This document shows, piece after piece, positions 31,364 through 39,925 of a stretch of 64,000 nt of DNA. The notes beneath the pieces were generated by a model that was not told the origin of the DNA, made no database searches, and saw only the letters and a list, made by a program, of their open reading frames with translations. The first letter of the stretch is position 1; every line of letters begins with the position of its first letter. A program made the translations under genes and the position numbers. The stretch comes from Symbiodinium sp. CCMP2592 (lineage: Eukaryota > Sar > Dinophyceae > Suessiales > Symbiodiniaceae), in contig CAJNDT010000955.1 in the NCBI GenBank assembly GCA_905221615.1, positions 45,664 through 109,663 of the forward strand. The letters run 5' to 3'.

Positions 31364-31761
31364 TGAAGAGCTGCACTGTCCTGCCCTTCTGCTGAACCCG
31401 ACATACGGCGCCTCCGCAACAGTATCGTTCCAAGTTTATCGGACGATTCTGAAGGGAATCCCACAACCATGAGCGCGGACACTACCCTCTGTTTTCCGGT
31501 TCACAACAAAAGGTGCATGCAGTCCTAGACGCATCTGTGCATAGCCTAGGAAAAGCAACGAACGCTACTGCATTGCTGGCTTCTGCCGATCATGGCCTGA
31601 GCCCTGCGTGCTGGCTTCTGCCACTCATGGACCTAAGCCCTTGCGTGCTGGCTTCTGCCGATCATGGCTCTCTGAGACACTCCGCTTCGAGAAGCAAGGT
31701 CCTGACAAATCAAGCTCCACCTGATTACGGCTTTACAGGGAAGGGGCTTCAGGCATCAGCA
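31364..31761 (-). repeat. 3' LTR of copia element 2
   Basis: 398 bp. It contains three internal copies of a 30-bp word around CTGGCTTCTGCC. Abuts the AGT array at 31363. Confidence 0.9.
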
Positions 31762-31770
31762 CCCCTCCTT
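31762..31770 (-). promoter_or_regulatory. Polypurine tract of copia element 2
   Basis: On the minus strand AAGGAGGGG lies directly before the 3' LTR. Confidence 0.7.
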
Positions 31771-31823
31771 GATGCCTCCGAAAGGAGGCAATCATTCCTT
31801 CGACTGCCTGAGTCCATTCCAGC

Positions 31824-32882
31824 TCACCGATCGCCCAGATTATCTGGGTGGTTTCGCCAGTCATTCAAGCAGTATTGGCATACCGGCCTCCTCAAAGCCC
31901 GAGAAGCGTTACGCAGTCCATGGCAGTCTGGCTTCAGGTGTACACGGTCCCCATTGGGGCTGACATACATATCTCCTTCCCACGGCTGCAAAATGTACCT
32001 GATCCTCGCATCAACAGCCGAAGGACGAATGCTTCTCGGCGCGACGTCGGGCGGGATCTCAGGATCCGTCTGAACTGCTCGGCTCCACTTCTCCGGTTGG
32101 AACCTCTCCCTGCTCTGTCCCGAAGGCCTTGAAGAGGTAGGCGTCAATGTAGTAGGCGTCCTTCCACGACCAACCTCGCCTGACGTTGAAGACCCTTGGT
32201 CTTCAACCCCACGCGATGAGGTTGTCTCCGCAGCCTGAAACTTAGCAATAAGGGCAGACAGTCTGGCCTCCTGTTCGATCGATCTGTCATCGATTCCCAG
32301 CAGGGCCAGCATCTCCTTCCCTTCCCCCTTTGACAGTCTCGGCTTTGGCTTTGCAGATAACATCCTCAGTTTCACAGCCTTCTTCACACCACCGGCAGCT
32401 CGCTTGCTCCACTCCCAGACGAAGATAGTGGTAATCATCACCAACAGAACAGCGATCCACAGCTCATATTCGGAACTCACCCCGGTATAGGCCTGGTTGT
32501 CGCTCACTTCCTCGCCCGTCACGCCAGCCAACAACCCTAAACCAATTAACACCTTGGTACACCTACTCAGGGTCCCTTCATTCAGCATTGATGCTGTGAT
32601 TCCTGCGTTGGGCTGAGTGGCTACTGCTGCGTTGGCTTGTGTGGCTGCTGTGGTGCTGAATTGTGTAGTTGCTGTTGTGCTGGCTTGTGTGGCTGCTGCA
32701 GTACTGCCGTCATCATCAGTAAACTTGAGCACCTTGATCTCCACAGTCACCGTCCCCTTGAAGAAACCCCAAGCTTCCAAGAGCTTCCATGACCGCTCTG
32801 AGCTAAGCTGCTTGGTGAGCCCGTCCGCCAACTGATCAACTCCCGGCTGGTGCTTCAGCTGGTACTCGTCAGAGTCCACCAA
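31824..32882 (-). CDS. Copia element 2: RNase H tail plus 3' membrane and Cys-rich extension
   Basis: 352 codons. The first 40 residues finish RNase H (YQLKHQPGVDQLADGLTK, a typical copia end). Then come a Thr/Ala/Gln-rich repeat, a hydrophobic stretch at about 109-121 and a stronger candidate membrane helix at about 139-158 (LWIAVLLVMITTIFVWEW). A charged middle follows, and finally a Cys/His-type end (MYVSPNGDRVHLKPDCHGLR, then VCQYCLNDW) that could bind zinc. The frame is intact from the RNase H end to its stop, in contrast to the rest of the element. Like element 1, it extends well beyond the usual end of a copia polyprotein. Confidence 0.75.
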   Translation of the reverse strand: MVDSDEYQLKHQPGVDQLADGLTKQLSSERSWKLLEAWGFFKGTVTVEIKVLKFTDDDGSTAAATQASTTATTQFSTTAATQANAAVATQPNAGITASMLNEGTLSRCTKVLIGLGLLAGVTGEEVSDNQAYTGVSSEYELWIAVLLVMITTIFVWEWSKRAAGGVKKAVKLRMLSAKPKPRLSKGEGKEMLALLGIDDRSIEQEARLSALIAKFQAAETTSSRGVEDQGSSTSGEVGRGRTPTTLTPTSSRPSGQSRERFQPEKWSRAVQTDPEIPPDVAPRSIRPSAVDARIRYILQPWEGDMYVSPNGDRVHLKPDCHGLRNASRALRRPVCQYCLNDWRNHPDNLGDR

Positions 32883-33439
32883 CTCAACAACCAGTTCTCA
32901 CGAAGGCGTAGATGACGTGTTCCCCAGCTCCCGCCCGAGCTTGCCACAGCAATAGCAGCCGTCGCATCAACCCGTAGCTCCGTCACCTCCGGCACAATGC
33001 CCATGTCGACAAGTGTTGTCCTCACGGACCTCACGAGCTGGGCCCCTTCGCTCAATGCAATGAGCTCGGCCTCGGCGCTACTCAGGGCTGTCAGTCCCCG
33101 GTTGGCCGCCCGCCAACAAATCGGGACTCCTCTCCACATCACCAGAGTCCCTGAGATAGACTTTGACCCAGCTGGGGAATGAGAAGCATCATTGAACACC
33201 ACCAGCGTGCCCGGTTGGTCCTTTTCGACGATGAAGCCCGCATCTCGAGTGGCGTTGTAGTAGGAGAGGATCTTCTTGGCGGCCACCTTGTAGTCAGCCT
33301 CGCCATCATCACAGCCGGGTAGCTTGCGTCTGGCCTTGTTCTTTGGGTCGTCCAAAGAATCTCCCCGCACCGTTGCTGGGCCTCCTTGATCAACGCTGGG
33401 CTCTTGTCGGCGTCCTCCGGGATGTCTTCCGCAGCCCAC
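32855..33439 (-). pseudogene. Copia element 2: RNase H
   Basis: Contains LVVFNDASHSP (catalytic Asp), ALSSAEAELIAL (Glu), LRVDATAAIA (Asp) and GTRHLRLRENWL, the standard RNase H run of copia elements. It changes frame to the 31824-32882 ORF near 32870. The catalytic set looks complete. Confidence 0.8.
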
Positions 33440-33759
33440 TCCTTCAGGAACGGCACCTGGCTGAAGGCTGTGACTTCTCTCCGTCGCAACAACTCATCCA
33501 CATAGCCCCGCCGCGCAATCTTCATCCTCCCATCTGGCTCGACAGAAAGCCCCAGGCCCAAAAACCGAACAACTGAGTCCTTCGTCACCTCCTCCCGGCC
33601 ACTGGTCTCCCATGTAGATTCCAACCAATCATGGAAGCCATGAACGAACTCCGGTGGCCGAGCTGTGGCATCTCCGGGATCGGAGCTCTGAGAAAGGCTG
33701 TCTTGATGTCGTCGGTCACGGCGATCCAGTCCCGGTGGGCATTCTTCTCCGCCAGACAC
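33139..33759 (-). pseudogene. Copia element 2: RT thumb region
   Basis: Carries the segment that follows the YxDD box in copia reverse transcriptases (VHGFHDWLESTWETS, VVRFLGLGLSVEPDG, RGYVDELLRRR). It is preceded directly by the RT palm start in another frame. The YxDD block that should lie between is absent, so RT cannot be active. Confidence 0.75.
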
Positions 33760-34037
33760 AGTCTCACCAGGTCTATCGTTGCCCCGGCCGAATAGATGTC
33801 GCCCAGTTTTTCAGCAGTCTGCCCCGAGAAGTTTCCGCAGGCCACGCCGCGAACTTTGCGGCGAAATGCTCCCGGCGTCCCGCTGAATTTGACTGTGAAC
33901 ACCAGCTTGCTGGGAACAATGACCACATTTGGATCCCTTCTCAGCGCCGCGGCCTCGGTGCCACGGTACTTCTTGATCGCTGGCATCTGCTCCAGCGAAT
34001 TGAGTTCAGCCTTCATGGCTGGTACCCACTTGTCCAC
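33585..34037 (-). pseudogene. Copia element 2: start of reverse transcriptase
   Basis: MDKWVPAMKAELNSLEQMPAI, VVIVPSKLVFTVKF and WIAVTDDIKTAFLRAP are the N-terminal RT motifs (first catalytic Asp in AVTDDIKTAFL). The coherent sequence ends after FLRAPIPEMPQ, where the deletion begins. Confidence 0.8.
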
Positions 34038-34544
34038 GACAGGTAGAACTTCTCGAGGATCACGGTGTGGGTCACCTTGAGAGGGTTGTCAACGCTCACC
34101 TTCGCCAGGAGGTCTTCGATGTTGGGCGTATACAAAGTATCCTGGGTGGCCTTCATCATTCGGGCCTCCCCCTCCTCAGCAAGCTCGTCCTCTGAAACCT
34201 CGACAAGCCACATCAACGTCTCAGGCTCCTCAACCCTCATCATAGCTACCCCTTCTGTGGTCGTAGTCATCAGGTCGCGGATCTTGGCCCTCGGGTGGTC
34301 CTCCACGGTCCCTTGCAGGATCATCCCTCGGTACTCTTCGCACAATAACCCGCCGGTGGATCCACAGAACAATCACCTCCTCGATGTTCATCACGTCGTT
34401 GCGGATCTTGAAAGCCTTGATGAAACTCGCATCCCTACCATCCGGATCATAATTGGGCACTCGGTAGGATCTCAATGCAATGCCAAGAACCTTCCCACTT
34501 GAAGCTCTTCGCCCTCCTCGGACTCCAAATAGATCCTGGGATGC

Positions 34545-36170
34545 TCAGCCCAGGTCTGCCACAATAGCCGCTGGGATCACTGAGTTCAAGTCCCCATCGA
34601 CAGGCTGGACCAGTCGCCATCTCGTTGCCATCTCGGGGATGTAGTGGTCCACGCCGTACCTAGCGCTCGTAGTTTCCCATTCTTCCTCCGACATCCTGAT
34701 GTGCATCACGGGCTCCACAGTCTCCAGCTCCAAGTCCATTTCGACTTGCTCACCACCTTCACCTTGGAGCATCTTGCACATCCTAGGCTCGTCTTCCACG
34801 TTCAACGGAAGCGGGAACCCCAAATCCAGCGGCAGGTCCTCATCTACCTGCGAGATCTTGTTGAGGCCGCGGACCGTACAGACCGCCAAAACAACTCGTT
34901 CTCCCTCCCACGGCATCGTTGCATGCCACTGCCGGGAATCGAAGGAAACTACATTCCTCTTCCCCTCCTCAGAAAACAGAGGGAGCACGCGGCCTCGGTT
35001 CCCATCCATATCAACAACGTCGTCCTCATTCACCTGCTCGGATGGCAACAACTGAGTCCAAAGGCCACCCTGCTTGAAGTCGGTGATGGGAATCAAGTGA
35101 GAACATTGATCCCTCGCGTTGTGGGAGTCCCGGTGCCTCTTCACGTTGAGGTTCTTGTGGATGGAGAAGGTCGACCAGGTCGTAGATGTACCCAATTTCC
35201 TCCGGATGTACTGGTTAATCACCCCCGGATGCCCAGGCCTTCTGACTTCGACCTCCGCCATCTGGTTCCTGAGTCTCCCTTGAGAACTTCTGGTTCGGTA
35301 GGAGATCAACAGTCGCTGGACGACCGTCTCGTCAATGTCCCCGTCCTCATACAGGATCTCCCTCGCATAGTCCTCCGGGTCCAGGACTTCTCCATCATCG
35401 CAAACAAGCCCTTCAAAACCTCCGCCTTGATCTGCTCCAAGAACCGCAACTCGAGGGTCACACCATGGGTAGGCACCATCTTCCTCGACAAACTCATCTT
35501 CAAGGTCTGATGCCTCTCCATTGTCGCTCTCCAGATCGTCGTCGTAGATGGGTTCCCCGTCACCAAACACCGCCATCCTTGGGGCAGACTTTCCAACGAT
35601 CTTCCTTCTGGTAGCTGGGGGACTCCTTGCCTCAGGATGCTCACGTTCTTCACCTCCCACAAAGAGTTCTCCATCTCCACGATGGTATCCAGCATCAGTC
35701 AACTTGGCCTTGTCCTTCACATTCTTGGTGTGGGTGAAGATCCCGTCCACATAGACCAAATGTCCATCATTCACCTGGTCCGAAAGACCCAGATACACGC
35801 CTTCGGCCCAGCGCTCATCAAACTCCATCCGGATCAAAGCCCCTGAAGCTGCATACCTTCGCTTTTTCACCAGAATCTTGGCTCCAAAGGCAGCGGCCAT
35901 CTTTGGTACTTGTCGTAGAACACGTGCCCTTTGCATGTATACGTCCCACCCCGGCTCCCTCATCGCCCTCATCATCTCCCAGCTCCGAAGGCTCGTAATC
36001 TCACAATCAGTCGGCACTTCTGGTAGCGGAGCCTTTCCACTCGGATCCTCCTCGAACACGTCCTTGTGCCCGACCTCGGCCTCCATTGGCAGGTCAGTCC
36101 CAGTAGGCTCAAACTCGCCCGTGACGTAGGACTTTGGGAGCGTGAACTTAGCCACCAGTAGGTACTTCAT
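34545..36170 (-). CDS. Copia element 2: integrase C-terminal remnant and oxygenase-like domain
   Basis: 541 codons. It opens with KYLLVAKFTLP, a segment normally found inside the integrase region. The DDE core that should surround it is missing, as is the protease. Then comes the integrase C-terminal piece (AFGAKILVKKRRYA, DERWAEGVYLGLSDQVNDGHLVYV, in parts) and an acidic linker. Residues about 320-450 resemble a 2-oxoglutarate/Fe(II) oxygenase fold: an HxD-type motif in KRHRDSHN, GGLWTQ, a second His in SRQWHATMPWEG, and an Arg in GERVVLAV. The arrangement HxD...H...R matches the metal and co-substrate ligands of that superfamily. The C-terminal 80 residues lead towards the RT. No function for the domain in the element life cycle is known to me. 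Confidence 0.7.
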   Translation of the reverse strand: MKYLLVAKFTLPKSYVTGEFEPTGTDLPMEAEVGHKDVFEEDPSGKAPLPEVPTDCEITSLRSWEMMRAMREPGWDVYMQRARVLRQVPKMAAAFGAKILVKKRRYAASGALIRMEFDERWAEGVYLGLSDQVNDGHLVYVDGIFTHTKNVKDKAKLTDAGYHRGDGELFVGGEEREHPEARSPPATRRKIVGKSAPRMAVFGDGEPIYDDDLESDNGEASDLEDEFVEEDGAYPWCDPRVAVLGADQGGGFEGLVCDDGEVLDPEDYAREILYEDGDIDETVVQRLLISYRTRSSQGRLRNQMAEVEVRRPGHPGVINQYIRRKLGTSTTWSTFSIHKNLNVKRHRDSHNARDQCSHLIPITDFKQGGLWTQLLPSEQVNEDDVVDMDGNRGRVLPLFSEEGKRNVVSFDSRQWHATMPWEGERVVLAVCTVRGLNKISQVDEDLPLDLGFPLPLNVEDEPRMCKMLQGEGGEQVEMDLELETVEPVMHIRMSEEEWETTSARYGVDHYIPEMATRWRLVQPVDGDLNSVIPAAIVADLG

Positions 36171-37701
36171 TCTCGCGGCCTTTGAACGATGTCGGCGCCG
36201 ATGGCTGTGGCTCCGGCTCCATTGTCATTGACCTGGCTGCAGGGTTTCCGCTGCCCTTTGCCGCTTCGCCCTTCGCCGACGGGGTAGTCGGAGCACTCTT
36301 CGCCTTCGCCTTGCCCTTTCCCTTGGCTTCTCCACCATCTGACTTCGTAGGGCAGGCGTTCGACACATGCCCCTCTGCACCACACGTGTAGCACCTGTTC
36401 TTCTTGGAGACGCCCTCAAAAGAGTGGGCAAACTTGCACGCAGCTCCTCGTTTGCATCCTCCCGGCTCGGTAAACCACTTACACTTCTTTTCATTCGCAT
36501 TCGAAGTGGCTCCTCCAGTCGTTGAAGTAGATGTCGTAGGTCCACCTTGGCGCGTTGACCTTGCAGGCGCTGGACCACTTGGTTGGAGAGGCCTGAGCTT
36601 TGGGTCCTTCGGTGTGTCGGTAGAAGACGTTCTTGAAGGCAGGCCATTCAGCAGTTTCTCAGACTCGGCCCTCAGGTGCTGGTGCAGCTGGAGTGCCTTT
36701 TCCCATGTCGGATTGACATCCACTCCCAGCTCGCTCTTCACTAACTGAGTCACGTCTTTGTCCTTTGCCCACAGTTCTGCAACCAAGGTGTTCAGGCCTC
36801 GCACCAAGAGGGAAGGATCGGGCTTTGCAATGCTCAAGTTGTCGGCCCTCAACAACAGTCTCTCCCATTGTCTCAACACCGACACCAGTTCGCTCGCCGT
36901 CTGGGCCTTCGGAGGCGAGACCAAATACTGGAGGATGTAGGCCTTCTCGCTTTCACCTCCCGGTTGGTACATCGTGCACAGCCTGAACAGCAAAGCCACG
37001 GGTGACCTAGTGATCGCCCTCGCCACGATCTCCGTTCTGACCGTCTCCGACATCGCCTGCAACATCATTCCCGCCGTCCTCGCGCTCAGCCTGGAGTACT
37101 TGCCCTTCTCGAGGTCGTCCGCCGTAGGGGGCTTCAACGCGAGCCTCTCGTAGGGACCCGAGGCCACCCATCGATGGTAGCTCTCCGCCGCCCTCTCCTT
37201 CACAGCATCCCACCACCAGGAGCTGCTGTCCGAGATGTCTCTGAGCGGACCATCAATCACCTCGATCCAGTCCTGAAGCGCAACCGCGCTCTCGTGTCTA
37301 CTCGGCGCCACCAAAGCCGGCAAGGATGTAGTCCCAGGCTTGCACTGCTCTAGCGTCTCCAGTAGCCGTTCGCTTGTTGTCCTTGATGTGACCATGGGAA
37401 CGCCTTGAGAGGTACTCTGAGGCTCCACAAACATTGGTACCGGCACTGAAGTCGAAGCCGTGGGCCTTCCAGATTCACACTTCGTAGCACTGATGTCTGG
37501 CCCATACACAGTAGGCGGTCCAGTAGGAGCCCTCAACGATTGTTCCCCTTGAAGACCTTCCTGAAACCGAGGCCTGACATTCCGACGCTCGCCACTTCCA
37601 ACGCCAAGGAGACCTAGTGGAACATCCTGAAACTCGCCTGAGATGTCCTTCCGAACACGACTGCCATCTGCCTGAACACCACCACCAGACTGACCACACA
37701 C
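36148..37701 (-). CDS. Copia element 2: Gag
   Basis: 517 codons. A Pro/Thr-rich start leads to a Gag core at about residues 130-350 (LQDWIEVIDGPLRDI, WWWDAVKERAAESYHRW, LSARTAGMMLQAM). Two zinc motifs follow: a CCCH type (CKWFTEPGGCKRGAACKFAH) and a CCHC knuckle (CYTCGAEGHVSNAC), then Lys/Gly/Ala-rich sequence. It stops 22 nt into the next frame at the junction where protease and integrase core have been deleted. The pairing of CCCH and CCHC fingers in one Gag is uncommon. Confidence 0.85.
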   Translation of the reverse strand: MCGQSGGGVQADGSRVRKDISGEFQDVPLGLLGVGSGERRNVRPRFQEGLQGEQSLRAPTGPPTVYGPDISATKCESGRPTASTSVPVPMFVEPQSTSQGVPMVTSRTTSERLLETLEQCKPGTTSLPALVAPSRHESAVALQDWIEVIDGPLRDISDSSSWWWDAVKERAAESYHRWVASGPYERLALKPPTADDLEKGKYSRLSARTAGMMLQAMSETVRTEIVARAITRSPVALLFRLCTMYQPGGESEKAYILQYLVSPPKAQTASELVSVLRQWERLLLRADNLSIAKPDPSLLVRGLNTLVAELWAKDKDVTQLVKSELGVDVNPTWEKALQLHQHLRAESEKLLNGLPSRTSSTDTPKDPKLRPLQPSGPAPARSTRQGGPTTSTSTTGGATSNANEKKCKWFTEPGGCKRGAACKFAHSFEGVSKKNRCYTCGAEGHVSNACPTKSDGGEAKGKGKAKAKSAPTTPSAKGEAAKGSGNPAARSMTMEPEPQPSAPTSFKGRENEVPTGG

Positions 37702-37740
37702 ACATGCGCCACAAGAACACCAGATTCACTCGGATGCCGA

Positions 37741-38070
37741 CGACCATCTTGCCCTTCTGGCCCTTGTTGGAAACCACTCTGAGGATCTCCGTGATGCCGA
37801 CGACCATCTTGCCCTTCTGGTTGCTGGAAACCACTCTGAGGATCTCCCTGATGCCGACGACCATCTTGCCCTTCTGGCCCTTGTTGGAAACCACTCTGAG
37901 GATCTCCGTGATGCCGATGCCGACGACCATCTTGCCCTTCTGGCCCTTGTTGGAAACCACTCTGAGGATCTCCGTGATGCCGACGACCATCTTGCCCTTC
38001 TAGCCTCTGTTGGAAACCACTCTGAGGATCTCCCTGATGCCGATGACCGTCTTGCCCTTCTGGCCTTCCT
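37741..38070 (-). repeat. Coding minisatellite in Gag of element 2
   Basis: Six units of 54-66 bp start at 37741, 37801, 37858, 37924, 37984 and 38044, encoding EGQDGRRHHGDPQSGFQQ-type repeats. Unit lengths are multiples of three. Confidence 0.85.
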
Positions 38071-38980
38071 TGACGTTGCCCCCAGAAACCCCGGTCCTCC
38101 AACAACATCGCCCTGTCAGCGCGAAGAGCCTGAATCTCATCTCTCATCTCTTCAAGCTGAAACGACTGTGCCCTCATCAACAACTCCATCTGGCGTTGGA
38201 CTTCGGCTTGCACTTCAGACGACCCAGTATAGTCGATTCCCAATGCGATGGCCCCCGACCATAAAGCCATTGAGCCCTTTGCGAGAACCCCATCATCTGC
38301 TCCCAAGCTTCCCTCGAGAACAGCGGCGCTTCCTGAGGCACCTGCTCCCTTCGAGAAGTCCATCCGCCATAGCCTTGCGGTAGTTCTTCGGGCGGCGAAA
38401 ACTCCAAACATTTACCCGCCATCGTCCTCGGCCCATCTGCTGAAGCTTGCTGCCGCCTTGTAGGGGTTGCTGCTGGTGTGAGTGCTGGTGGTGTGGCTCG
38501 TGAATGTCGGGGCCCCTGAGTAGGCGTCGTATTAAACCCAACCGAACCAAGCACCGACTGACCCTGCGTTGCCAGGGAATCATTCAACCTTGAAATCCAG
38601 CGCACAACAGTCAACGAAGACGAGCCCTGCTGTACTTCCATGTCAGCCCTCATAGCATGCACACCCTGATCTTGCAAGGCCATAGCAGCTGCAACTGACG
38701 CCTGACTTCCCAATGCCTGCTGTCCAGGAGCAAAAGCCTGAACTCTCCCAGGCGCCGGAACCTCAGTCAGCGCACGAGCCTCAGGTCTCGGTCCACCCGA
38801 CTGGGTGGCCAAAACACCATCATTCACAGAAGGGTTTATTATGCTGTCCACGCTATACCTCGGGTTCCGCTCGTCAAGGTCTGAAGTTCCCTTGACGCCA
38901 CACCGTTTGGTAGCCCACTCATGGTGCCGTTAGTCGCCTCAGCAGGACGCGGAGCATCACCTTGCTCAGTAGCAGCGTTT

Positions 38981-38992
38981 GGGCTCATCACC
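38981..38992 (-). promoter_or_regulatory. Candidate primer-binding site, internal tRNA-Met type
   Basis: Directly inside the 5' LTR, the minus strand reads GGTGATGAGCCC. Its complement, GGGCTCATCACC, resembles the anticodon arm of a tRNA-Met (CAT anticodon in a seven-base loop closed by GGG/CC), and the preceding AGCAGCGTTT resembles the D-arm side. Drosophila copia is known to prime from such an internal tRNA-Met fragment. Confidence 0.45.
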
Positions 38993-39391
38993 TGAAGAGC
39001 TGCACTGTCCTGCCCTTCAGCTGAACCCGACATACGGCGCCTCCGCAACAGTATCGTTCCAAGTTTATCGGACGATTCCTGAAGGGAATCCCACAACCAT
39101 GAGCGCGGACACTACCCTCTGTTTTCCGGTTCACAACAAAAGGTGCATGCAGTCCTAGACGCATCTTTGCATAGCCTAGGAAAAGCGACGAACGCTACTG
39201 CATTGCTGGCTTCTGCCGATCATGGCCTAAGCCCTGCGTGCTGGCTTCTGCCACTCATGGACCTAAGCCCTTGCGTGCTGGCTTCTGCCGATCATCGCTC
39301 TCTGAGCCACTCCGCTTCGAGAAGCAAGGTCCTGACAAATCAAGCTCCACGTGATTACGGCTTTACAGGGAAGGGGCTTCAGGCATCAGCA
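38993..39391 (-). repeat. 5' LTR of copia element 2
   Basis: 399 bp, partner of 31364-31761. Followed on the right by the AGT array remainder. Confidence 0.9.
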
Positions 39392-39410
39392 GTAGTAGTA
39401 GTAGTAGTAG
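39392..39410. repeat. AGT array, right remnant
   Basis: About six AGT units continue the array that ends at 31363; they were separated from it by insertion of element 2. Confidence 0.85.
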
Positions 39411-39925
39411 CCGCCACGAGTGATCAAGCGGCCGCGCAGTTGAGAGGCTTTCGAAGAGGCTTGGGGCGCAACGTCTGTGCTAGAGGTCCCGTCCAGGCTC
39501 CTTTTCTGAACAGAAGGGTTTGTGCCTTCTCTGAGCCATGTGCCTCTCCTTCTTGCAACAGGAGCCGTTTTGATCCGCCAGGTCCCAATTCCTGGGCCCA
39601 GACTCTGATTGAAACATTGCATCGCTGGGTATGCGGTAGGGTTTCCACTTCCGTGCAGTGGAGGGAGTCATTAGGCTTCGGTCTTTTGATGAAAGCAGCG
39701 GATGGCGCAACTGCCAGTGCCTCAAAAAACTTGCATCGCTTCGCAAGAATTCAAAACAGCATGTAGACGTTCAGTACGCAGAGATGAGCCTGTCAACTAC
39801 CGTGGACAGGTCCTCACGCCACGCCTGATACACAAATGAGGAGTTTGCCCTCCTCCAACTAGAAGAGAGTTAGAGGCACCGCCTGTCAACTCATCTGCAC
39901 GTGGCACCGCTTCACGCAGAGCAGC

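Larger units (their letters stand above)
37614..39033 (-). pseudogene. Copia element 2: N-terminal Gag region, frameshifted
   Basis: Open reading begins inside the 5' LTR (ATG at 39033-39031, MSGSAEGQDSAALQ) and runs across the LTR edge and primer site (MSPNAATEQ). It then changes frame near 38850 (to 38851-38177) and again near 38300 (to 38411-37614) before joining the Gag ORF. The part at 38300-38080 has a coiled-coil look (EVQAEVQRQMELLMRAQS). A Gag start within the LTR is also seen in Ty1. Confidence 0.6.
31364..39391 (-). mobile_element. Ty1/copia LTR retrotransposon (element 2), deleted, inserted in an AGT array
   Basis: LTRs at 31364-31761 and 38993-39391 begin TG and end CA and differ by about seven substitutions and one indel (about 98 percent identity). 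The flanks are GTAGT on both sides, as expected for a 5-bp target duplication inside an AGT array. Coding is on the minus strand, so the right LTR is the 5' one. Gag, an integrase remnant, an oxygenase-like domain, a partial reverse transcriptase, RNase H and a 3' membrane domain are found in order. The frame changes at least eight times. The protease, integrase core and the RT YxDD block are missing, so the copy cannot move by itself. Confidence 0.95.
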
